From the NCBI GenBank assembly GCA_964388275.1, contig CAYLZD010000008.1:62001-126000 (forward strand): a stretch of DNA of 64,000 bases, written 5' to 3'. Below, one piece after another: positions 8,245 through 16,898 of this stretch. This stretch comes from JARYLZ01 sp964388275. Lineage in GTDB: Bacteria; Bacteroidota; Ignavibacteria; SZUA-365. Positions within the stretch are counted from its first letter, which is position 1. Every line of letters starts with the position of its first letter. The notes below the pieces were generated by a model, which was not told where the DNA came from, did not search any database, and was given only the letters and a program-made list of their open reading frames with translations. Made by a program: the position numbers and the translations under genes.

Positions 8245-9150
8245 TCAGGTGTTCAGGGAGTTGTTGCGCAACGACTGCAGCAACTCTCGTAGAACCTGAA
8301 GATCGGACGCTGTGTGTGCGCCGAGCTCGTTCAAATACTGCTGATGAAGAGCAGCCGCCCTGCCTCCTACGATGAGCGCGCAACCACGAGGAAGCAATGA
8401 TGCTACGGTTTCAAGGTCGGTCCGCAGCATGTTCTCGTTCGCGCGATATATGATGCTCAAAAGGAGCGCGCCGGCCCGGCTGAGCCGGACCGCAGAGGCG
8501 ATCTCGTCAGCCGGTAGATCCGCGCCCAGATACACCGCCTTCCATCCCATATCGACAGCTGTTGCCGCAGCCATAAGAGCGCCCATTTCATGCAGCTGAC
8601 CCGAGAGCGTCGCCGCCACGAGCACGGGCGAATCCACCGGCGTCTGGCTGGAATTTATGCGGCCCGCGAGAAACGCGCGAATCACCGAGCTGGACAAATG
8701 TTCTTGCGCGATGCGCAGATCGCCGTGATGCCACAATCTCCCGACGGTTTCGAGAAACGGCGTCAACACCGACTCCAAAAGCCCGGCCAGGCTTGTCTCC
8801 AGGGATGTGCGGAGCAGTATGCGCTCGAACTCCCTCGCATCGAGAACTCTGGCAGCGTTCAGCAGTTCAGAGACAGCATCCGATGCAATGGACGACCGCT
8901 TTCCGGAAGCGGTTCCGGATCTGCCGAGTCCGGCCAGTTCCGCTGCGCTCAAGCCCGAGATCGTTTTTAGGGAATACCCGGCATCGACTGCGCGTTTCAA
9001 CAAGATCAACTTATCGATGTCCTCGTCGGAATACATGCGCCGGTTGCTTCCTGTCCTCACGGTGGAAAGTATTCCGTAACGTTTTTCCCAGGCTCTGAGG
9101 ACGTGAGGAGTGAGACCTGACAAGCGAGCCGCCGCACCAATCGAGTACAT
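8245..9150 (-). CDS. CarH/LitR-like MerR-family regulator with B12-binding domain
   Basis: 301 residues. The N-terminal MerR helix-turn-helix (IGAAARLSGLTPHVLRAWEKRYG and the wing GSNRRMY) is joined to a cobalamin-binding module. The helical bundle holds W-x9-EH (W140, E150, H151), the signature of light-sensing CarH proteins. The Rossmann part has the lower-ligand His in QLHEMG (H187) and later GADLP and VGGRAA. In the known family the protein binds adenosylcobalamin, represses in the dark and releases DNA in light. It is transcribed divergently from the FAS1 gene across a 346-base AT-rich interval, so that gene and itself are the natural targets. Light response here is inferred from the motif. 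Confidence 0.9.
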   Translation of the reverse strand: MYSIGAAARLSGLTPHVLRAWEKRYGILSTVRTGSNRRMYSDEDIDKLILLKRAVDAGYSLKTISGLSAAELAGLGRSGTASGKRSSIASDAVSELLNAARVLDAREFERILLRTSLETSLAGLLESVLTPFLETVGRLWHHGDLRIAQEHLSSSVIRAFLAGRINSSQTPVDSPVLVAATLSGQLHEMGALMAAATAVDMGWKAVYLGADLPADEIASAVRLSRAGALLLSIIYRANENMLRTDLETVASLLPRGCALIVGGRAAALHQQYLNELGAHTASDLQVLRELLQSLRNNSLNT

Positions 9151-9496
9151 TCCGCTTCAATCCTGATAGCTACATACGTGAAATGAAAATAATGCTAACT
9201 CTTTAAAAATCCGATAAAAGTAGCTTTGCCAAGGAAAAATACTATTCTTCGTCTAACTTGGGAACTGTTTTCCTTAGACAATAGTTTACTATTTCGTAAG
9301 CACTGCAACGAACTTAGACAAAAGCTACATCACAGACAAGACTCACAAACGAAACATTCAAATGGAAGAACCGAAAGAATCAAACCGGACAATGGCCCGC
9401 GCAACGCAAAACATCGCTGCGTCCGTGAGCCGGATATTTGATCCGAGGGAACTCTTCTCAGGCATACAAACACAACCCACCATAAAGGAGAAAAAA
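9151..9496. promoter_or_regulatory. Divergent AT-rich regulatory region with repeated motifs
   Basis: This 346-base interval is markedly more AT-rich than its surroundings and has no gene. CTTAGACAA occurs twice as a direct repeat (9273-9281 and 9313-9321, exactly 40 bases apart), and its core TTAGAC occurs once inverted (9251-9256). AGCTACAT is repeated at 9168-9175 and 9323-9330, and GTAGCTTT (9220-9227) is the inverse of AAAGCTAC (9321-9328). These are candidate operator sites for the MerR-B12 regulator. The FAS1 gene has a strong ribosome site AAAGGAG at 9484-9490. Confidence 0.55.
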
Positions 9497-10000
9497 ATGA
9501 AACGAGTCAAAGCATATAGCGTACTGCCTTTCGCGGCGGCAATGTTCTTCGCAGCTTCCTTCACCATGGCGCACGAGCACGAGAAAGCGGCAGGCGCGAA
9601 AGATATTGTAGCAACCGCTGTCGAAGCAGGTTCCTTCAACACACTAGCCAAAGCTCTTGTCGAAGCCGGACTTGTGGACGCGCTGAAGGCGAAGGGCCCG
9701 TTCACTGTTTTCGCTCCGACCGACAAAGCTTTCGATAAACTGCCGAAGGGAACTTTGGAGTCTCTGTTGAAGGACAAGGAAGCCCTCAAGAAAGTGCTTC
9801 TGTATCACGTAGTGCAGGGCGAGGTCTCCGCATCAGACGCAGCCGGCTTGACGGAAGCGACCACTCTGTCCGGCCAGGTAGTCAAAATCAAATCATCGGG
9901 TAAGAAGATCAAGATCAACAACGCCAGTGTTACACAGGCCGATGTGGCGGCGTCGAACGGCGTGATTCACGTTATCGACACCGTGCTACTGCCAAAATAG
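9497..10000 (+). CDS. Secreted fasciclin (FAS1) domain protein
   Basis: 167 residues: a signal peptide (hydrophobic 8-24, cleavage near MAHEH) and one FAS1 domain (about 37-165). The domain shows the two family boxes, FTVFAPTDKAFDKLP and the late HVIDTVLLP, plus LLYHVVQGEV. FAS1 domains mediate adhesion or act as small secreted proteins of unknown role. The ATG at 9497 is chosen over an in-frame upstream ATG because AAAGGAG sits seven bases before it and the signal peptide starts there. It stands alone, with a GC hairpin after it, and faces the CarH-like regulator, which suggests light-dependent expression (inference). Confidence 0.92.
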   Translation: MKRVKAYSVLPFAAAMFFAASFTMAHEHEKAAGAKDIVATAVEAGSFNTLAKALVEAGLVDALKAKGPFTVFAPTDKAFDKLPKGTLESLLKDKEALKKVLLYHVVQGEVSASDAAGLTEATTLSGQVVKIKSSGKKIKINNASVTQADVAASNGVIHVIDTVLLPK

Positions 10001-10034
10001 CATACACTGCCGCGGCGTGATGCGGTGACTTGTT

Positions 10035-10064
10035 GCGCCCCGACCGGGATTCCGGCCGGGGCGC
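10035..10064 (+). terminator. GC-rich hairpin after the FAS1 gene
   Basis: A 13-base stem with one mismatch (10035-10047 with 10052-10064) closes a GATT loop, about 35 bases after the FAS1 stop. There is no U tract after it, so it may act as a weak terminator or as an RNA 3'-end stabiliser. Confidence 0.55.
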
Positions 10065-10151
10065 GTCCATTCTAGGCGGCCGGGGCTCTCCATCGGTCTC
10101 CTTGTCGGACTCCCGGATGATGCGCACGCTCGTCGGACGGCGGCGGTATGC

Positions 10152-10183
10152 GTGAATATTCCCCTACGTTTTGCGTATCTTTT
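10152..10183 (+). promoter_or_regulatory. Possible polA promoter
   Basis: TATCTTTT at 10176-10183 fits the TAnnTTTG-type -7 element. A GTG lies 21 bases before it (10152-10154), matching only part of a -33 box. Transcription would begin around 10190, which supports a polA start at 10215 and not the earlier in-frame ATG at 10152. Confidence 0.35.
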
Positions 10184-10214
10184 AATGAATTTTTTTCAGT
10201 CCGGAATTCCGCAA

Positions 10215-12911
10215 ATGGATCGCCTATATCTCATCGACGGCATGGCCATAGCATACAGGGCCTATTTCGCTTTCATCAACCGCCCCCTGATAAATTCCAA
10301 AGGGATGAACACCAGCGCCGTCTTCGGATTCACAGCCGCCCTGGAAAAAATCCTCGGCGAAGAGAAGCCTGAGCTGGCGGCGGTGGCCTTCGACACCAAG
10401 GAACCGACCTTCAGGCATGACCGTTTCCCCGCCTACAAAGCCACCAGGCAGAAAATGCCGGAGGACATGGTCGAACAGCTTCCTTACCTGAAACGAATTG
10501 TCGAGGCCTACAACATCGCCTCGATAGAACTCCCCGGCTGGGAGGCCGACGACATCATCGGCACACTCGCGAAGCGCGCCGAGGCCGAGGGACTGGAATG
10601 CGTCATGGTGACTCCGGACAAGGATTTCATGCAGCTCGTCAGCGACAGGGTGCGCATTTTGCGGCCGGGCAAAGCATCCGATACCTGGGAATGGGCGGGC
10701 ATCGGGGAGGTGGAGGCCAAATTCGGCGTGCTTCCGGAACGCGTTACGGACGTCCTGGGCCTGACAGGCGACCAGTCGGACAACATTCCGGGGGTGCGCG
10801 GCATCGGCGAGAAGACCGCAATACCCCTCGTGCGGGAATTCGGTTCCATAGACAGCATTTACCAAAACATCGACAGGATAAGCAAGGCCGGCGTGAAGGC
10901 CAAGCTCGCAGAACATAAGGAAACCGCCTACCTCTCGCGCGAGCTCGCCACTATCGATATCAGCGCCCCTGTGCAGGAGCGGCTGGAGGATCTGGTTGTC
11001 AGGCCGAGGAATACCGAAGCCCTGCGGAGTCTGTTCACGGATCTCGAGATGAAGCGCTTTCTTCAACGCCTGGACGAAACAGCGCAACCGGGCGGCGCGG
11101 AGACCCCCGCCGAAAAAAGCGCGCCTGCGCCGGAACGGGATTATCGGACCGTCCTGTCCGCAGACGAACTTCAGGCGATGGTCCGCGAGATATCAGAGGC
11201 GCCGGAGTTCTGCTTCGATACCGAGACTTCGGGAATGAATCCGATCACTTCGGACCTCGTGGGCATGTCATTCGCCGTCCGCCCTCATCAAGCGTGGTAC
11301 GTGCCCGCCAACGCGGGACTTTCCGCGGCTGAGATCGCCTCGGCGGTCGCGCCGCTATTCGACGGCCGGCGCACGGTGATCGGGCAGAATCTGAAATTCG
11401 ACCTGCTCGTCCTGCGCGGCTGCGGGATAGAGCGCGATCCGCCCATATACGACACCATGATCGCGGCATACATTCTCAGTCCGGAGGGCCAGCACTCGAT
11501 GGACGCGCTCTCGGCGAGGTATCTGGGCCAGGAACCCATACACATAGAGGAACTGATCGGCAAGGGCAAAAATCAGATTTCCATGTCCGATGTCCCCATC
11601 GAGAAGGTCGCGGAATACGCCGCCGAGGACGCGGACATCACGCTGCGGCTGGCTCCTGCGCTGCGTCCGGAAATCGAGAGAACGGGGCAGGCGCGCCTTC
11701 TCGCGGAAATCGAGTTCCCGCTCGTCCATGTGCTCGCGGACATGGAGGCGGCCGGCGTGAAAATCGACGTGGACGCGCTGGCGGAGATATCCAAGGAGAT
11801 GGAAACCCGGATAGCGGACGCCGCGGCGAGGATCCACGAGCTGGCGGGAGACCGGTTCAACATCGGATCCACGAAGCAACTCGGGACCGTGCTTTTCGAG
11901 AAGCTCCGCCTTCCGGCCGGCAAGAAGACGAAAACCGGCTACTCGACGGACATCTCGGTTCTGGAATCGCTGCAGGGACGGCATCCAATCATCGAGGAAA
12001 TACTGCTCTACCGGCAGCTCACCAAGCTGAAATCCACATATGTCGACTCGCTGCCGCGCATGGTGAACCCCGCAACCGGAAGGGTGCACACATCATACAA
12101 TCAGGCCGTCGCTGCCACCGGGCGGCTCAGCAGCACTGATCCCAACCTGCAGAACATTCCCATACGCAGCGAGGCCGGAAGGGAGATCAGGCGGGCTTTC
12201 GTGGCCGAGGCAGAGGGCATGGTGCTGCTTTCGGCGGATTATTCGCAGATAGAATTGCGCCTGGCGGCTGAAATCTCCGGCGATGAAGGCCTTATGGAAG
12301 CGTTTGCGGGCGGCGAGGACATACATGCCGCCACCGCCGTGAAGCTGTTCAACGTCCCGTCCGGCGAGGTGACCTCCGAAATGAGGCGCGTGGCCAAGAC
12401 AACTAATTTCGGCATTCTCTACGGCATCAGCGCCTTCGGGCTGGCTCAGCGTCTCGGCATTCCCAATGCCGACGCGAAGGACCTCATCGACGTCTACTTC
12501 GAAAAATATCCGAAGATAAACCGCTATCTCGCCCAGACCATAGCATTCGCCCGCGAGAGAGGTTATGTCGAGACCATAATGGGACGGCGGCGCTACCTGC
12601 CCGACATCAGAAGCCGAAACCGCAACCTGAGGATGTTCGCCGAGCGCATGGCGATCAACGCCCCGATACAGGGCAGCGCCGCGGACATGATCAAAATCGC
12701 GATGATCGACATTCACCGGGCCATGCGGAAAGCGGGCATGCGCTCGCGCATGATAATGCAGGTGCATGACGAGCTGGTTTTCGAGGCGCCGCTCGAAGAG
12801 CTGGATACCCTTCGGAATCTCGTCGAGGAACTGATGAAAACCGCCATGGGGCTCAGAGTGCCTGTCGTGGTGGAGACGGGGACAGGCCGGAACTGGCTGG
12901 AAGCGCACTGA
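10215..12911 (+). CDS. polA: DNA polymerase I, full length with proofreading domain
   Basis: 898 residues. Fills gaps and removes RNA primers in repair and lagging-strand maturation. The N-terminal 5' nuclease occupies about 1-290 (LIDGMAIAYRAYFAF, GWEADDIIGTLA, TPDKDFMQLVS, GDQSDNIPGVRGIGEKTA). The 3'-5' exonuclease domain (about 310-500) keeps its metal ligands: FDTETSG near 335 and YAAEDADIT near 470. The polymerase domain has motif A SADYSQIELR (D675), motif B RRVAKTTNFGILYGIS (about 726) and motif C QVHDELVF (about 849). The start at MDRLYLIDG matches family N-termini. Its last 59 bases overlap the 3' end of engB on the other strand. Confidence 0.97.
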   Translation: MDRLYLIDGMAIAYRAYFAFINRPLINSKGMNTSAVFGFTAALEKILGEEKPELAAVAFDTKEPTFRHDRFPAYKATRQKMPEDMVEQLPYLKRIVEAYNIASIELPGWEADDIIGTLAKRAEAEGLECVMVTPDKDFMQLVSDRVRILRPGKASDTWEWAGIGEVEAKFGVLPERVTDVLGLTGDQSDNIPGVRGIGEKTAIPLVREFGSIDSIYQNIDRISKAGVKAKLAEHKETAYLSRELATIDISAPVQERLEDLVVRPRNTEALRSLFTDLEMKRFLQRLDETAQPGGAETPAEKSAPAPERDYRTVLSADELQAMVREISEAPEFCFDTETSGMNPITSDLVGMSFAVRPHQAWYVPANAGLSAAEIASAVAPLFDGRRTVIGQNLKFDLLVLRGCGIERDPPIYDTMIAAYILSPEGQHSMDALSARYLGQEPIHIEELIGKGKNQISMSDVPIEKVAEYAAEDADITLRLAPALRPEIERTGQARLLAEIEFPLVHVLADMEAAGVKIDVDALAEISKEMETRIADAAARIHELAGDRFNIGSTKQLGTVLFEKLRLPAGKKTKTGYSTDISVLESLQGRHPIIEEILLYRQLTKLKSTYVDSLPRMVNPATGRVHTSYNQAVAATGRLSSTDPNLQNIPIRSEAGREIRRAFVAEAEGMVLLSADYSQIELRLAAEISGDEGLMEAFAGGEDIHAATAVKLFNVPSGEVTSEMRRVAKTTNFGILYGISAFGLAQRLGIPNADAKDLIDVYFEKYPKINRYLAQTIAFARERGYVETIMGRRRYLPDIRSRNRNLRMFAERMAINAPIQGSAADMIKIAMIDIHRAMRKAGMRSRMIMQVHDELVFEAPLEELDTLRNLVEELMKTAMGLRVPVVVETGTGRNWLEAH

Positions 12912-13482
12912 ATATGACCTTGAGCAGTTCCAGTCTCCCGAGGCCCGTGACCGCGGAGAAACCGATAAGGGTGGCGCCGCAGCCGAGCGCGCGGATCGAA
13001 TCGAGTAGGGAGCGGCCCAGGCGCGCCCTCTCCGCCTGCTTCAGTTTGTCGATCTTGGTCAGGACAATCTGGAGCGGGGTTTCCCGCTCGACGAACCACG
13101 CGATCATCTCCGCGTCCGAATCCTGAAGGTCGTGCCGCGAGTCGACGAGTTGCACGACAAGCGCTCTCGGCCGATCGGCGTCGAAATACCCTCGTATGAG
13201 CCGGACCCATCCTTCGCGCTGTGCCGCGCCGACCTTTGCATATCCGTAACCGGGCAGGTCCACGAAACGCATTCTCTCCTCGACGCGGAAGAAATTAATG
13301 AGGCGTGTTTTGCCGGGCGTGGAGCTCACTTTTGCGAGGCCCCTGCTCCCGGTGAGCGAATTCAAGAGCGAGGATTTCCCCACGTTGGATCTGCCGGTGA
13401 ACACGATCTCGGGCAAATCCGCCCGAGGCAGGCCGGATGTCGCCGCCGCCGACGTTTCGAAAACCGCCTTAAGTTGTTTCAT
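12853..13482 (-). CDS. engB: Ribosome-biogenesis GTPase EngB (YihA/YsxC)
   Basis: 209 residues. Essential GTPase in late 50S assembly. G1 is GRSNVGKSS, G2 lies in STPGKT, G3 is DLPGYGYA, G4 is TKIDK and G5 is SAVTG, in the order and spacing of EngB. The C-terminus (LPASSGLSPSPPRQAL) is a little longer than usual and is encoded inside the end of polA on the opposite strand. It is the last gene of the long minus-strand ribosomal run, 69 bases after rplQ, so it is probably co-transcribed with it. Confidence 0.96.
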   Translation of the reverse strand: MKQLKAVFETSAAATSGLPRADLPEIVFTGRSNVGKSSLLNSLTGSRGLAKVSSTPGKTRLINFFRVEERMRFVDLPGYGYAKVGAAQREGWVRLIRGYFDADRPRALVVQLVDSRHDLQDSDAEMIAWFVERETPLQIVLTKIDKLKQAERARLGRSLLDSIRALGCGATLIGFSAVTGLGRLELLKVIFSALPASSGLSPSPPRQAL

Positions 13483-13551
13483 GGAAGGTTCAGGAATGAA
13501 ACAGGCCGCTGGACTTCGGTCCGGCGGCCCGCATCGGATTGAATACGAGCT

Positions 13552-14163
13552 TCAGCTCTTCGGTTCTTCCTGTCCGCCTTCTTGCGGAGGGCTTTCGGCG
13601 CCTGCTGCTCCGGCGGCGGTTTCCGCAGCTTGCTGAATCTCGGGAGTCCCGGCTTCCTCGTCCGGCGTCTGTGCGGCGGCGGCGGATTTCTTCTGCCCAT
13701 CCGCCGCTGTGCGGCGGGCCTGCGCCTGCTTGGAGCGCTCGACTCTGGTTTTGCGGCGTTTGGCATCCTGCGCCGCGTTGTAATCGACCAACTCGATAAT
13801 CGACATGTCCGCGCCGTCGCCCTGGCGCGCGCCGATAGGAAGGACTCGCGTGTATCCCCCGGGCCGCTTCCCGACTTTCTCCGCAATTTCGGAGAAGAGT
13901 ATCTTAACTGCTTCCTTGTCCCGGATGAAGGTCGCGACCACTCTGCGGGAATGTATGTCGGCCTCGCCGCCGGATTTTTCCTGAAGAAATGCGTCCCGCG
14001 CGCGGGTAATGATAGGTTCGATAACCCGGCGGGTTTCCTTCGCTTTAGCGGTGGTTGTTGTGATTTTCTTGTGCTTTATCAGCGCGGTGGAAAGGGCCGA
14101 AAGAAGCGCCCTTCTGTGGCTGGCGGTGCGATTCAGCTTCCGCCCTTTTCTGTTGTGTCTCAT
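13552..14163 (-). CDS. rplQ: 50S ribosomal protein L17 with long C-terminal tail
   Basis: 203 residues. Residues 1 to about 129 form the L17 fold near the peptide exit (RHNRKGRKLNR, SHRRALLSAL, VLPIGARQGDGADMSIIEL). The remaining 74 or so residues are low complexity: first basic (KRRKTRVERSKQAQARR), then rich in Ala, Glu, Gln and Pro. Many bacterial L17 proteins stop near 115-130; Bacteroidota ones often carry extensions, but this one is long. It follows rpoA as the end of the alpha block. Confidence 0.95.
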   Translation of the reverse strand: MRHNRKGRKLNRTASHRRALLSALSTALIKHKKITTTTAKAKETRRVIEPIITRARDAFLQEKSGGEADIHSRRVVATFIRDKEAVKILFSEIAEKVGKRPGGYTRVLPIGARQGDGADMSIIELVDYNAAQDAKRRKTRVERSKQAQARRTAADGQKKSAAAAQTPDEEAGTPEIQQAAETAAGAAGAESPPQEGGQEEPKS

Positions 14164-14178
14164 GCTATCGACCTGTGC

Positions 14179-15183
14179 TTAAAATTCGGATTCCTTCGGT
14201 GGCGCGTCCTTGATGTACCTGTCGACGTCCATTCCGAACGTCAAGCCCTGCTCCTCCACGATGGTGTGCAATTCGGACAGGGACTTGCGTCCGAAATTCC
14301 TGAACTTCAGCATTTCACTTTCCTCGCGACGGACCAGATCCGCGAGTGTCTGAATGTTCGCGGCCTTCAGGCAATTGTGCGAACGGACGGACAGCTCCAG
14401 CTGATCGACCGGTGTGAGGAGCTTCTTGCGCATCAGCGAAACTTCGTCGTCCTCGGGCGCATCCCCTTCCACTTCCTTCTTGGCGATGTCGAAATGAAGG
14501 AACATATGAATGTGCTCGAGCAGGATGGAAGCGGCCTTGGTCAGCGCATCCTCGGGAGTGATGGAGCCGTCAGTCGTGATTTCCAGCGTCAGTTTGTCGT
14601 AATCCGTGCTGCCGCCGACTCGCGTGGGATCGATCACATACCGTACGTTCCTGATGGGCGTATAAACGGCATCCACGGGAATGGTGCCGAGCGTATGGTC
14701 CGGCAGTCTGTTCTCGTCGGCGGGCACATACCCGCGTCCGTATCCGATTCGTATTTCGATATCGAACTTGGCTTCATCGCCGAGCGTGCAGATGTACTGG
14801 TCGGGATTGAGAATCTCGAATTCCGGAGACGCCGCCTGTATATCGGCCGCAGTGAAAACCTTGGGCCCCTTCAGCGACAGGTTGATCCGGTTCGCCTTCG
14901 GGTTTATGGGCTTCAGCCGGATTTCCTTCATGTTCAGCACGATTTCAGTGACGTCCTCAACGACGCCGTGAATTGTCGTAAATTCGTGAAGGACTCCGTC
15001 GATCTTGAGCGCGACTATCGCAGACCCCGGAAGCGACGACAGAAGCACTCGACGGAATGAATTACCGATCGTGACTCCATACCCCTTTTCGAGCGGCTGG
15101 ATGATGAAGCGCCCGAAGGTAGTCGAGTAGCTCGCCTCATCCAGGACGATGCCGTCCGGCATCTGTATCATTGTCAGTGTCAT
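14179..15183 (-). CDS. rpoA: RNA polymerase alpha subunit
   Basis: 334 residues. The N-terminal dimerisation/assembly domain (about 1-235) carries EKGYGVTIGNSFRRVLLSSLPGSA. A flexible linker leads to the C-terminal domain (about 255-320), with LELSVRSHNCLKAANIQTL and FGRKSLSEL, the helix-hairpin-helix that contacts UP elements and activators. It lies between rpsD and rplQ as in most bacteria. Confidence 0.98.
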   Translation of the reverse strand: MTLTMIQMPDGIVLDEASYSTTFGRFIIQPLEKGYGVTIGNSFRRVLLSSLPGSAIVALKIDGVLHEFTTIHGVVEDVTEIVLNMKEIRLKPINPKANRINLSLKGPKVFTAADIQAASPEFEILNPDQYICTLGDEAKFDIEIRIGYGRGYVPADENRLPDHTLGTIPVDAVYTPIRNVRYVIDPTRVGGSTDYDKLTLEITTDGSITPEDALTKAASILLEHIHMFLHFDIAKKEVEGDAPEDDEVSLMRKKLLTPVDQLELSVRSHNCLKAANIQTLADLVRREESEMLKFRNFGRKSLSELHTIVEEQGLTFGMDVDRYIKDAPPKESEF

Positions 15184-15252
15184 GGGTGCTTGCGTCTCCT
15201 GCTCGGTTCAGAGTTATTCGAAATCCGGCCCGCGCCGTTGCGCGGCTGTCGG

Positions 15253-15882
15253 CTACTTGCTGTACAATTCGACAATGAGCTGTTCATTGGCCTGGAGAGG
15301 TATGTCCTCCCTTTCCGGTATGCTCATGAAAGTGCCGGCGAGGTTCGCCTTGTCAAGGCTCAACCACGGCAGCATTTGAGTATCCCTGACCCGTTTCATC
15401 GAGTCATGGATTACATCCATCTTCCTGCTGTCGGTGACCACCTGGATAATGTCTCCGGGAGTCAACAGATAAGAGGGAATATTGACCGATTTGCCGTTGA
15501 CGAGGAAGTGCCGGTGCAGAATAAGCTGTCTGGCTGCTTTTCTCGAGGGGGCGAGTCCCATCCGGTACAATGTGTTGTCGAGCCGGCGCTCGAGCATCTT
15601 GACGAGGTTGACCCCCGTCACGCCTTTCTGGCGAGAGGCCTTCTCGAAATACAGACGGAATTGCCGTTCGTTCAAACCGTAAATCTTGCGGACCTTCTGC
15701 TTCTCGCGAAGCTGAACTCCGTATTCGGAAATCTTCGTGCGGCGGGATTGCCCGTGCTGACCCGGCGGATAATTACGTTTCTCGATAGGGCACTTCGCGG
15801 TCAGGCATTTCGTGCCCTTGAGAAACAGCTTCTGCCGTTCACGGCGGCACAGCTTGCAGTTCGCATCATGGTATCGTGCCAT
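15253..15882 (-). CDS. rpsD: 30S ribosomal protein S4, zinc-binding form
   Basis: 209 residues. Primary 16S rRNA binder at the 5' domain. The N-terminus holds four cysteines (C9, C12, C26, C31), the zinc-knuckle version of S4 that some lineages have lost. The S4 RNA-binding domain is clear (RRLDNTLYRMGLAPSRKAAR, HFLVNGKSVNIPSYLL). S4 can repress its own operon in other bacteria; no pseudoknot target was identified here. Confidence 0.98.
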   Translation of the reverse strand: MARYHDANCKLCRRERQKLFLKGTKCLTAKCPIEKRNYPPGQHGQSRRTKISEYGVQLREKQKVRKIYGLNERQFRLYFEKASRQKGVTGVNLVKMLERRLDNTLYRMGLAPSRKAARQLILHRHFLVNGKSVNIPSYLLTPGDIIQVVTDSRKMDVIHDSMKRVRDTQMLPWLSLDKANLAGTFMSIPEREDIPLQANEQLIVELYSK

Positions 15883-15907
15883 GCAGACTCTACTCCTAAC
15901 TCCTTAG

Positions 15908-16294
15908 TTACACTCTTCTACGTTTAGGGGGACGGCAACCGTTGTGCGGAATCGGCGTTACGTCACGGATGGCCATTATTTCCAGGCCGGCAGTCTGAAG
16001 GGACCTTATGGCGGCCTCCCGGCCCGATCCCGGTCCCTTGACGAACACGTCGACTTTACGCAGTCCCAGGTCGTAAGCTTCCTTGGCCGCGGTCTCAGCA
16101 CAGATCTGCGCCGCGTAGGGAGTGTTCTTGCGCGAGCCCTTGAAGCCCTGCTTTCCCGCCGATGACCATGAGATGGTGTTGCCGTAGACGTCGGTCAGCG
16201 TCACGATAACATTGTTGAACGTCGCCTTGATGTAGACGCGTCCGGTCGTGTCGACCTGAATTTTCTTCTTTGTTTTTCTGGTGGTTTTCGCCAC
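15908..16294 (-). CDS. rpsK: 30S ribosomal protein S11
   Basis: 128 residues. Platform protein that contacts the mRNA Shine-Dalgarno helix region. GRVYIKATFNNVIVTLTD, GFKGSRKNTPYAAQ and the conserved basic end PHNGCRPPKRRRV identify it. It lies between rpsM and rpsD in standard alpha-operon order. Confidence 0.98.
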   Translation of the reverse strand: MAKTTRKTKKKIQVDTTGRVYIKATFNNVIVTLTDVYGNTISWSSAGKQGFKGSRKNTPYAAQICAETAAKEAYDLGLRKVDVFVKGPGSGREAAIRSLQTAGLEIMAIRDVTPIPHNGCRPPKRRRV

Positions 16295-16351
16295 GGGTAC
16301 TCCTCTGCGATGCCTTCTATGCTGGTTGCTCCAATTGCCTTACAAATCGGC

Positions 16352-16732
16352 CTATTTCTTGGCCGCCGCTTTTTTCTTTCCGGCTACGGTTTTGCGTCTT
16401 CCCTTGCGCGTGCGGGAGTTCGTGCGGGTGCGCTGGCCCCTGACGGGCAATCCCTTGCGATGGCGCAGGCCCCGGTAGCAGCCGATGTCCATCAGCCGCT
16501 TCACGTTCATCTGCTGCTCGCTTCTTGCGCTTCCCTCGACACGCATGCCTTGTATGATGGCGCGTATGCCGCTCACTTCCTCGTCCGTCAGGGCATCAAC
16601 CTTCTTGTCGTGCGGAACGTTGACCTGATCGAGTATCTTCGCCGCGGTGGACCGGCCGATGCCGTAAATGTAAGTGAGACCGATGACGGCGTGTTTGTTT
16701 TTCGGTAAGTCGACTCCTGCTATGCGTGCCAC
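16352..16732 (-). CDS. rpsM: 30S ribosomal protein S13
   Basis: 126 residues. 30S head protein that contacts the 50S (bridges B1a and B1b) and the P-site tRNA. ARIAGVDLPKNK, YIYGIGRSTA and GLRHRKGLPVRGQRTRTN are diagnostic. The C-terminal tail is Lys/Ala-rich (KKKAAAKK). Confidence 0.98.
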   Translation of the reverse strand: MARIAGVDLPKNKHAVIGLTYIYGIGRSTAAKILDQVNVPHDKKVDALTDEEVSGIRAIIQGMRVEGSARSEQQMNVKRLMDIGCYRGLRHRKGLPVRGQRTRTNSRTRKGRRKTVAGKKKAAAKK

Positions 16733-16766
16733 GCGTAATTCCTCCTGGATAACTCGATTGAACCGA

Positions 16767-16880
16767 TCAGCCCTGACGCTGTTTGTGCTTGGGATTGACG
16801 CAGATCACACGGACCACGCCCTGCCTGCGGATGATTTTGCATTTGTCGCACATTTTGTGGACCGAAGAACGGACTTTCAT
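16767..16880 (-). CDS. rpmJ: 50S ribosomal protein L36, cysteine (zinc) form
   Basis: 37 residues, starting MKVRSSVHKMCDKCKIIRR and ending VNPKHKQRQG. The C-x-x-C pair, the later Cys in VICVNP and the His in KHK are the four ligands of the zinc-ribbon form. It lies in its usual place between infA and rpsM, 18 bases after infA and 34 before rpsM. Confidence 0.96.
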   Translation of the reverse strand: MKVRSSVHKMCDKCKIIRRQGVVRVICVNPKHKQRQG

Positions 16881-16898
16881 TGTGGTTGCTTCCTGCTG

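Noticed and set aside
10152..10214. Upstream in-frame ATG of polA
   Set aside because: It lies upstream of the likely -7 element and adds residues that are not part of the polymerase N-terminus.
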